Of a DNA stretch of 14,250 bases, positions 1-5,524 are shown in pieces. Position 1 is the stretch's first letter; every line of letters begins with the position of its first letter. Under the pieces are notes generated by a model. That model saw only the letters and a program-made list of their open reading frames with translations, had not been told where the DNA came from and made no database searches. A program made the position numbers and the translations under genes. The stretch comes from Dorea_D sp963559605 (GTDB lineage: Bacteria > Bacillota > Clostridia > Lachnospirales > Lachnospiraceae), in the NCBI GenBank assembly GCA_963559605.1, contig CAUWLL010000053.1:1-14250 (forward strand), given 5' to 3'.

Positions 1-50
1 GCAGAGGACTGAAAATCCTCGTGTCGCTGGTTCGATTCCGGCTCTGGGCA
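1..50 (+). tRNA. tRNA-Phe (GAA), 3' part
   Basis: The window opens inside a tRNA. The anticodon arm is seen as GAGGA / loop CTGAAAA / TCCTC, giving anticodon GAA (Phe). It is followed by a T arm with GCTGG / TTCGATT / CCGGC and the acceptor 3' strand TCTGGGC plus discriminator A. CCA is not encoded. The D arm and the acceptor 5' strand lie left of the window; the expected 5' strand is GCCCAGA. Confidence 0.93.
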
Positions 51-79
51 TTTGTCTTGTAGGACAAGCAATTGAATAC

Positions 80-152
80 GGGCGTGTAGCTCAGTCGGTA
101 GAGCACTTGACTTTTAATCAAGTTGTCCGGGGTTCGAATCCCCGCACGCTCA
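80..152 (+). tRNA. tRNA-Lys (UUU)
   Basis: This is a complete 73-nt cloverleaf. The acceptor pairs GGGCGTG with CACGCTC (one G-T pair), with discriminator A and no encoded CCA. The anticodon stem CTTGA/TCAAG holds the loop CTTTTAA, so the anticodon is TTT (Lys). The T arm is CGGGG / TTCGAAT / CCCCG. It lies 29 nt after tRNA-Phe and is probably processed from the same transcript, since a terminator follows only after this tRNA. Confidence 0.97.
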
Positions 153-160
153 TAGGAATG

Positions 161-199
161 AAAACAGTGTAAATACATTTTGTGTATTTGCACTGTTTT
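161..199 (+). terminator. Terminator of the tRNA cluster
   Basis: This is a long hairpin. AAAACAGTG (161-169) pairs with CACTGTTTT (191-199), then T170 with G190, then AAATACA (171-177) with TGTATTT (183-189), leaving a 5-nt loop. The 3' side is T-rich. The right arm overlaps the -35 element of the next gene's promoter. Confidence 0.85.
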
Positions 200-216
200 C
201 TGTTTGTGTATATAAT
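188..216 (+). promoter_or_regulatory. Promoter of the MATE gene
   Basis: TTGCAC (188-193), a 17-nt spacer and a perfect TATAAT (211-216) are seen. A start about 7 nt downstream falls near 223, at the Shine-Dalgarno AGGAGG (223-228). The inferred leader is only about 13 nt. The -35 box shares bases with the tRNA terminator. Confidence 0.65.
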
Positions 217-235
217 ATAAGGAGGAGGCGGTGAT

Positions 236-1600
236 ATGGTAAAAAATCTTACGGAAGGCAAACCATTGAAATTATTGTTTTTCTTTGCAATGCCTATGGT
301 GCTTGGGAACTTGTTCCAGCAGCTTTATAATATGGTAGATTCTATGGTTGTAGGGAAATTTGTCGGCGAAGATGCATTGGCGGCAGTAGGATCTTCTTTC
401 CCTGTAGTATTTTTGGCTGTGGCAGTTGCGGCAGGATTATCCATGGGATGTAATGTTGTGATCTCTCAGTTGTTTGGAGCAAACCAGATTGTTTCGATGA
501 AAACAACGATATATACAGCGTTAATTACGCAGGGGGCGATTGGACTGGCGATCATGGTAGTCGGAGAAATTATGTCGGCGCCTCTTTTAAACCTTCTCGG
601 AACGGCCCCGGATATTATGGCAGACTCTCTCTCGTATTTGAGAATTTACTTCGGCGGAGCGGTTTTTTTATTTTTGTATAATACAATGAACGGAATTTAT
701 AATGCGTTGGGTGACAGTAAAACTCCTTTACGTTTTTTAATGGTGTCGGCGCTTACTAATATAGTGCTGGACCTGGTTTTTGTGATTTATTTTCATATGG
801 GGGTTGCAGGAGTTGCATGGGCAACTCTGATTGCTCAGGGGATGTGTGCATTCATTTCTTTTTATGTGTTGATGAGACGGCTAAAATATATGGAAAATGA
901 GGAAGAAAAAAAAGGAGTAAAACCGGCATTGTTTGAAATGGAAGCTGCGCGTCGGATTGCACGTATAGGAGTGCCCTCTATGCTTCAGCAGTCTATAGTG
1001 TCACTGAGTATGATGTTCATGCAGGGACTGGTCAACTCTTATGGTAAAGTATTCGTTGCAGGCTATACTGCCGCAACAAAGATCGACACCCTCGCCATGA
1101 TGCCAAATATGAATTTTTCCAATGCCATGTCCAGCTTTACAGCACAGAATATCGGCGCAGATAAGCCGGAGCGAGTGATGGAAGGATATAAGGCATGCCT
1201 TTTCATGGTCGTGATATTCGGACTTACGATCACGGGTATTATTTTCTTATTCGGACCGAATCTGTTAGGATTATTTTTGAATACTGGGACAGCAGGAAGC
1301 GCCATGGGATATGGGCTTAGCTATATGAAGACGGTTTCTGTATTTTACATTCTTATGGGATTTTTATTTGTAGGCAATGGGCTTCTTCGAGGGGCAGGAG
1401 ATATGGGGGCATTTATGCGCAGCTCGATGTCGAATCTGTTTGTCCGTGTGATCGTAGCGTATGCCTTGGCATACCTGATCGGTGAAAGCGCTATCTGGTG
1501 GTCGATTCCTATCGGGTGGGCGGTCGGTTCAGTATTTTCTTTTTTGAGAGTTCGGAGCGGAAAATGGAAAGACAAGAAGTTAATTGTAAGAAGTAAATAA
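236..1600 (+). CDS. MATE family efflux transporter
   Basis: This is a 454-residue polytopic membrane protein of the usual MATE length. MATE proteins export cationic drugs, dyes or metabolites in exchange for Na+ or H+ across the cytoplasmic membrane. The N-terminus shows the family pattern: a Pro-containing first helix (FAMPMVLGNLFQQLYNMVDSM), then GEDALAAVG and a Gly/Ala-rich helix reaching SQLFGAN. The second half repeats the pattern (GVPSMLQQSIVSLS, near residues 245-258), as expected for two six-helix bundles. The C-terminus is basic (KWKDKKLIVRSK). The ATG is supported by AGGAGG with a 7-nt gap. It is a single gene between two promoters. The substrate cannot be read from the sequence. 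Confidence 0.93.
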   Translation: MVKNLTEGKPLKLLFFFAMPMVLGNLFQQLYNMVDSMVVGKFVGEDALAAVGSSFPVVFLAVAVAAGLSMGCNVVISQLFGANQIVSMKTTIYTALITQGAIGLAIMVVGEIMSAPLLNLLGTAPDIMADSLSYLRIYFGGAVFLFLYNTMNGIYNALGDSKTPLRFLMVSALTNIVLDLVFVIYFHMGVAGVAWATLIAQGMCAFISFYVLMRRLKYMENEEEKKGVKPALFEMEAARRIARIGVPSMLQQSIVSLSMMFMQGLVNSYGKVFVAGYTAATKIDTLAMMPNMNFSNAMSSFTAQNIGADKPERVMEGYKACLFMVVIFGLTITGIIFLFGPNLLGLFLNTGTAGSAMGYGLSYMKTVSVFYILMGFLFVGNGLLRGAGDMGAFMRSSMSNLFVRVIVAYALAYLIGESAIWWSIPIGWAVGSVFSFLRVRSGKWKDKKLIVRSK

Positions 1601-1628
1601 AAAAAATGTCGTATGGAACAAAAAATTG

Positions 1629-1657
1629 TTGATTTTGAATGGTGTATATGTTATTAT
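1629..1657 (+). promoter_or_regulatory. Promoter of the permease gene
   Basis: TTGATT (1629-1634), exactly 17 nt, then TATTAT (1652-1657) are seen. The start would be near 1664, giving a leader of about 60 nt that holds the repeat array and hairpin. An ATTGT element (1625-1629) touches the -35 box. Confidence 0.6.
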
Positions 1658-1672
1658 ATTAACGATGTATAA

Positions 1673-1707
1673 ATTGTCAACAATCTACAATTGACAATCA
1701 ACAATTA
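1673..1707 (+). repeat. ACAATNN tandem heptamers with operator-like palindrome
   Basis: Four ACAATNN units stand head to tail at exact 7-bp spacing, starting at 1680, 1687, 1694 and 1701. The first forms a palindrome with the preceding bases: ATTGT-CA-ACAAT (1673-1684), 5-bp arms around 2 bp. This shape is common for GntR-family operators. ATTGTCAA (1673-1680) and TTGACAAT (1691-1698) also form an 8-bp inverted repeat that could fold in the RNA just upstream of the ribosome binding site (TGGAGGG, 1714-1720). The array lies downstream of the predicted start site, so bound protein could block transcription. Regulatory use is inferred. Confidence 0.5.
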
Positions 1708-1725
1708 CTATTTTGGAGGGAAAAA

Positions 1726-3162
1726 ATGGATAATTCAAAGAAAATGACTTGGTGGACCCTGGCATTTATCGCGTTCTCTGGTGTATGGGGCTTCGGAAAT
1801 GTTGCCAATGGATTCATGTACTTTAACGGAACACAGGTAATCTTTAGCTGGATCCTGATGTTTGCTCTGTACTTTGTGCCATATGCGCTGATGGTAGGAG
1901 AACTTGGTTCTGCTTTCAAAACAGCCGGTGGTGGAGTAAGCTCATGGATCGACAGCACAATGGGACCAAAGATTGCTTACTACGCAGGCTGGACTTATTG
2001 GGCATGTCACGTTACATATATTGCAAGTAAAGGAAGCGGTGGTCTGAAAGCGTTAAGCTGGGCAGTATTCCGTAACGCAGAGACTTATGATACATTCCCA
2101 ACATTTTGGGTACAGCTTGCAACAATGGCAGTGTTCTTATTCTTCTGCTGGGTAGCAAGTAAAGGATTGAATCCGCTGAAGAAACTTGCGGCAATTGCCG
2201 GAACAAGTATGTTTATCATGTCTATTCTGTACATTGTTATGATGCTCGCAGCTCCTGCGATCAATCCGGACGGCGGATATGTAGCATTAGATTTCGGTCT
2301 TAAGAATCTGGTTCCGGAGTTTAATGTAACTTACTTTACGTCCTTATCAATCCTTGTGTTTGCAGTAGGTGGTGTAGAGAAGATTTCTCCTTATGTTAAT
2401 AAGGTAAAAGATCCTTCTAAGGGATTCCCGAAGGGTGTTATCGCAATGGCTATCATGGTAGTTGTATGTGCAATTCTTGGTACAGTTGCGATGGGTATGA
2501 TGTTCGATCCTAAGATCATCAATGCGGATGCAGATACATTTAACTCTTACGTAGCAAATGGCGCTTACTGGGCATTCCAGAAACTGGGTGCATATTACGG
2601 TATCGGAGATACTTTATTGGTTCTCTACGCTTTATGTAATATGATCGGTCAGTTTGCGGTACTTCTAGTAAGTATTGACGCTCCGCTTCGTATGCTGTTA
2701 GACAATGAAGAGTCTAAGCAATTCGTTCCAAGCGCAATGCTGAAACAGAACAAACATGGCGCATACATCAATGGTATCAAATTGGTTGTAGCACTATCAG
2801 GAAGTATCATTTTGATCCAGATGATTGCCCCGGGTGCGGCTGCGGTACTTGCACAGCTTACAAAACTGAACTCTGTATGTATGCCACTTCGTTACCTTTG
2901 GGTATTCGTAGCATACTTAGCGCTTCGTAAGGCATACGATAAAATTCCGGCTGACTATCGTTTTACAAAGAGTCAGGTAGTTGCTAAGGTTGCGGGCGTA
3001 TGGTGCTTCATCCTGACTGCGGCTTGCTGTATCCTCGGTATGTATTCAGAAGATATGTTTACAATGATCCTGAATATTGCAACACCGATCGTTCTTACTG
3101 CTTTAGGTATGATCATGCCATATCTTGCTAAGAGAGAAAGAGCGAAAAAGGGAGAAAATTAA
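1726..3162 (+). CDS. APC-superfamily amino acid permease (YjeM/GadC-like)
   Basis: This 478-residue integral membrane protein with about 12 hydrophobic segments has typical APC-superfamily length. The N-terminal part (FSGVWGFGN, then a helix ending in FVPYALMVGELGSAFKTAGGGVSSWI) matches the first helices and the Gly-rich loop of amino acid permeases. Among E. coli proteins it resembles YjeM most in what I recall, and the glutamate/GABA antiporter GadC more loosely. FAVGGVEKISPYVNKVKDPSKGFPKG (around residues 215-240) is the conserved region after helix 6. The ATG follows TGGAGGG with a 5-nt gap. It has its own promoter and a hairpin terminator. Next to a peptidase and an FCD regulator, uptake or exchange of amino acids is likely. 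The actual substrate is unknown. Confidence 0.88.
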   Translation: MDNSKKMTWWTLAFIAFSGVWGFGNVANGFMYFNGTQVIFSWILMFALYFVPYALMVGELGSAFKTAGGGVSSWIDSTMGPKIAYYAGWTYWACHVTYIASKGSGGLKALSWAVFRNAETYDTFPTFWVQLATMAVFLFFCWVASKGLNPLKKLAAIAGTSMFIMSILYIVMMLAAPAINPDGGYVALDFGLKNLVPEFNVTYFTSLSILVFAVGGVEKISPYVNKVKDPSKGFPKGVIAMAIMVVVCAILGTVAMGMMFDPKIINADADTFNSYVANGAYWAFQKLGAYYGIGDTLLVLYALCNMIGQFAVLLVSIDAPLRMLLDNEESKQFVPSAMLKQNKHGAYINGIKLVVALSGSIILIQMIAPGAAAVLAQLTKLNSVCMPLRYLWVFVAYLALRKAYDKIPADYRFTKSQVVAKVAGVWCFILTAACCILGMYSEDMFTMILNIATPIVLTALGMIMPYLAKRERAKKGEN

Positions 3163-3179
3163 TTTAAATACCATATAAT

Positions 3180-3210
3180 AAGAGGCGGGGGATTTATTTT
3201 CCGCCTCTTT
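3180..3210 (+). terminator. Terminator after the permease gene
   Basis: AAGAGGCGG (3180-3188) pairs perfectly with CCGCCTCTT (3201-3209) around a 12-nt loop. It is followed by only a short T run (TTTGTC), so read-through into the peptidase gene is possible. TTGTCAA (3209-3215), also found in the permease operator region, overlaps its end. Confidence 0.75.
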
Positions 3211-3240
3211 GTCAATAAAAGAATGAAGGGAGAAGAAGAT

Positions 3241-4554
3241 ATGTATAAAAAAATGTCTCAGGAATTGCTCACATTTTTGAAAAAAAGTCCAAGTACATTC
3301 CACGCAGTAAAAACAATTGCAGAGGAGTTAAAGCAGGACGGTTATCAGGAAATCGGCGAGGGAGATACTTGGAATCTTTCCGCAGAAGGAAAATATTATG
3401 TGACAAGAAATGACTCCAGTATTATCGCATTTCATGTCGGAAAAAATCTGGATGATTATAGTTTTAATATTACAGCATCTCACAGTGATTTTCCTACTTT
3501 TAAGGTAAAGGAAAAGGCAGAGCTGGAAGTGAAGAAAAAATACATCCAGTTAAACACGGAAGGATACGGCGGTATGCTCTGCTCGACATGGTTCGACCGT
3601 CCGCTTTCGATCGCAGGACGAGTTCTGGTGAAAAAAGACGGTCATTTTGAGACGAGACTGCTTGATATTGACCGTGATCTGGTGATGATACCGAGTATGG
3701 CGATCCATATGAACCGTCAGGTAAACGATGGTTATGCGTATAATAAACAGGTGGATACACTCCCGTTATTTAGCTGCGGTGAAGCGGCAAAAGGAGACTT
3801 TGACAAGCTGATCGCAAAGGAATTAGGCGTGTCTGAGTCTGAGATTTACGGAAAAGATTTATATTTGTACAACCGTGCGGAGGGAACCGTATGGGGAGCA
3901 GAGGAGGAGTTCGTTTCTTCACAGCATCTGGATGATTTACAGTGCGCATTTGCCACATTAAAAGGATTCTTAAAAGGATATAATGAAAAATCGGTTAATG
4001 TATATGCTTGCTTCGACAACGAAGAGGTCGGCTCTGCCACAAAGCAGGGAGCAGGTTCTACATTTTTATATGATGTGCTGAGACGTATTAACGGCGCGCT
4101 CGAAAAGACGGAGGAGGATTACTACCGCGCGGTATCTTCCAGTTTTATGGTCAGTGCGGATAATGCACATGCGGTGCACCCGAACCATCCGGAGAAAACA
4201 GACGTGGAAAATTGTGTATATATGAACGAAGGGATTGTTGTCAAGTCCCATGCAGGACAAAAATATACCAGTGACGCCGTAAGTGTTGCTGTATTTAAGG
4301 AAATTTGTGAGAGAGCCGGTGTTCCGCTTCAGTTTTTTGCGAACCGTTCTGACGAGGCTGGGGGAAGTACATTAGGAAATATTTCGTCCACGAAAGTTTC
4401 TCTGAATGCAGTAGACATCGGACTTCCGCAGCTTGCAATGCATTCTGCATATGAGACAGCCGGATTAAAGGATACGATGTATCTTGTAAAGGCAATGGAA
4501 GTATTTTATAATTGTCACATGGATATAAAAGGCGGCAACATTTCTCTGTCATAA
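3241..4554 (+). CDS. apeB: M18 family metallo-aminopeptidase
   Basis: This is a cytosolic di-zinc aminopeptidase of the aspartyl-aminopeptidase family, which removes N-terminal (often acidic) residues from peptides. At 437 residues it matches the ApeB-type length. By comparison with the family, the metal and catalytic residues are H81 in SHSDF, D231 in QHLDD, E261/E262 in DNEEVGS, D307 in SADNAH and H401 in MHSAYE, so the enzyme should be active. The chosen start has GGGAG with a suitable gap. An in-frame ATG at 3223 has no ribosome binding site. No terminator separates it from the regulator gene 42 nt downstream. Its position after the permease suggests peptide or amino-acid breakdown. Confidence 0.93.
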   Translation: MYKKMSQELLTFLKKSPSTFHAVKTIAEELKQDGYQEIGEGDTWNLSAEGKYYVTRNDSSIIAFHVGKNLDDYSFNITASHSDFPTFKVKEKAELEVKKKYIQLNTEGYGGMLCSTWFDRPLSIAGRVLVKKDGHFETRLLDIDRDLVMIPSMAIHMNRQVNDGYAYNKQVDTLPLFSCGEAAKGDFDKLIAKELGVSESEIYGKDLYLYNRAEGTVWGAEEEFVSSQHLDDLQCAFATLKGFLKGYNEKSVNVYACFDNEEVGSATKQGAGSTFLYDVLRRINGALEKTEEDYYRAVSSSFMVSADNAHAVHPNHPEKTDVENCVYMNEGIVVKSHAGQKYTSDAVSVAVFKEICERAGVPLQFFANRSDEAGGSTLGNISSTKVSLNAVDIGLPQLAMHSAYETAGLKDTMYLVKAMEVFYNCHMDIKGGNISLS

Positions 4555-4596
4555 AATTCGGTGCGTCAGGAAAGGAATGGGAGACGGGAAGATCAG

Positions 4597-5283
4597 ATGA
4601 AAAAAATGCGCTATCGGACATTGCGTGAAAATATTGCGGATGTGATCAAAGAGAAGATACTGAATCATGAATTGAAACCGGGAATGCGAGTGATCGAGCA
4701 GGATTTGTCCGATGAGCTGGAAGTAAGCCGTGGGCCTATCAGGGAAGCGCTAAGACAGTTGGAGCAGGAAGGGCTTGTTGAATACAGGCGAAATATAGGA
4801 TGTTCCATCAAAGAGGTAACGATACAGGATCTGTATGAGATTTATCTTCTTCGCTCTACTTACGAGATCTTGGCGGTGCGGCTTTGCGGCGGAGGTTACA
4901 GCGAGGAGGAGCTTCAGGAGATGGAAAAGGTTCTGGAGCAGATGAAAGACATCCGGGATTATCGTCAGGTTGTAGAGTGCGACCAGAGGTTCCATGAGAT
5001 TCTCGTGAAGAAGCCGGGATTTCATAGAATAGAGAAAGAATGGTCAGATCTGGATTATTGCGACATTGTGAGCAGCTATCTTGGGGGATTTGAGGAGGAA
5101 GCTGCCATAAAGAGACAGTATAAGATTCACCGGAAACTGGCAGATGCCTGTCTGACGCGGGACGAGGATACTATATGTAAAGCCGTTCATGACCACTATA
5201 TGGAGTCGCTGCAAGGATTTATGCAGAAAGAAGAATCCTTCATAAAAGAATTGACAAAAAAAGAAAACTTCTGTATATTATAG
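4597..5283 (+). CDS. GntR family transcriptional regulator, FCD subfamily
   Basis: This 228-residue DNA-binding regulator has two parts. Residues 5-75 form the winged helix; the recognition region is LEVSRGPIREALRQLEQEGLVE. Residues 78-215 form the helical FCD effector domain. Residues expected to bind a metal or carboxylate ligand are present: D129 and H133 in ECDQRFHE, H178 in IHRKLADA and H200 in VHDHYME. FCD proteins usually sense organic or amino acids and repress adjacent genes. I take the ATG at 4597, preceded by GGGAGACGGGAAG. An upstream in-frame GTG at 4561 would add 12 residues outside the domain and has no clear ribosome binding site. Likely targets are the permease and peptidase genes upstream. 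The last codons contain the promoter of the metal operon. Confidence 0.9.
   Translation: MKKMRYRTLRENIADVIKEKILNHELKPGMRVIEQDLSDELEVSRGPIREALRQLEQEGLVEYRRNIGCSIKEVTIQDLYEIYLLRSTYEILAVRLCGGGYSEEELQEMEKVLEQMKDIRDYRQVVECDQRFHEILVKKPGFHRIEKEWSDLDYCDIVSSYLGGFEEEAAIKRQYKIHRKLADACLTRDEDTICKAVHDHYMESLQGFMQKEESFIKELTKKENFCIL
5251..5279 (+). promoter_or_regulatory. Promoter of the Mn-riboswitch operon
   Basis: A perfect TTGACA (5251-5256), a 17-nt spacer and TATATT (5274-5279) are seen. The start would be near 5286, only about 3 nt before the riboswitch's first helix, which fits well. The promoter lies inside the 3' end of the GntR gene (stop 5281-5283). Confidence 0.8.
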
Positions 5284-5288
5284 ACTAT

Positions 5289-5391
5289 AATAAAAGGGAG
5301 TAATCAGCGCAGGTGATAAACAGGCGTTTACGGTGTCGTCAGTACGATGAAATCTTCATCCGTATCGTAATGAAATGATGAGACTTTTATT
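5289..5391 (+). ncRNA. yybP-ykoY manganese riboswitch aptamer
   Basis: The family hallmarks are present. A closing helix AATAAAAG (5289-5296) / CTTTTATT (5384-5391) is followed by GGGAGTAA and a GTCGTCA segment, with GATGAGAC before the 3' closing strand. An internal hairpin TACGATGAA (5343-5351) / TTCATCCGTA (5355-5364), one bulged C, loop ATC, fits the distal arm. This RNA class binds Mn2+ and turns on manganese export or tolerance genes, including P-type ATPases. The gene that follows is such an ATPase, which supports the call. The identification rests on pattern recognition, not on a covariance-model search. Confidence 0.85.
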
Positions 5392-5426
5392 GCATATCAG
5401 TTATGCAATAGGAGTCTCTTTTTTTT
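5380..5426 (+). terminator. Riboswitch-controlled terminator
   Basis: A 17-bp hairpin pairs 5380-5396 with 5402-5418, including two G-T pairs, around the loop TCAGT. It is followed by eight T. Its left arm contains all of CTTTTATT, the 3' strand of the aptamer closing helix, so the two structures exclude each other. Mn2+ binding should stabilise the aptamer and prevent termination. Confidence 0.9.
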
Positions 5427-5439
5427 CGTCCTATTGCAT
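5403..5439 (+). promoter_or_regulatory. Alternative hairpin using the terminator right arm
   Basis: ATGCAATAGG (5403-5412) is perfectly complementary to CCTATTGCAT (5430-5439). This second partner lies downstream of the T tract and would place the T tract in its loop. It can form only if the polymerase has passed the terminator and the left terminator arm is held in the aptamer. A role in keeping the read-through RNA open is inferred. Confidence 0.5.
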
Positions 5440-5524
5440 GGCGACAGAAAATCGGGCGGAATCTGCTTGATTTGAAGAGATGTGGAAATAATAAAAGCAG
5501 TATTGCAGAAAGAGAGGATGTCAT

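Noticed and set aside
3174..3179. Perfect TATAAT before the peptidase gene as its promoter
   Set aside because: No acceptable -35 box lies 16-18 nt upstream, and the start would fall within the terminator stem.
4561..4596. GTG at 4561 as start of the GntR gene
   Set aside because: It adds 12 residues outside the domain and lacks a clear ribosome binding site; the ATG at 4597 is better placed.
5284..5524. Ni/Co (czcD-type) riboswitch or T-box as explanation of the ATPase leader
   Set aside because: The closing helix, GGGAGTAA, GTCGTCA and GATGAGAC segments fit yybP-ykoY, and no T-box sequence or specifier loop is seen.
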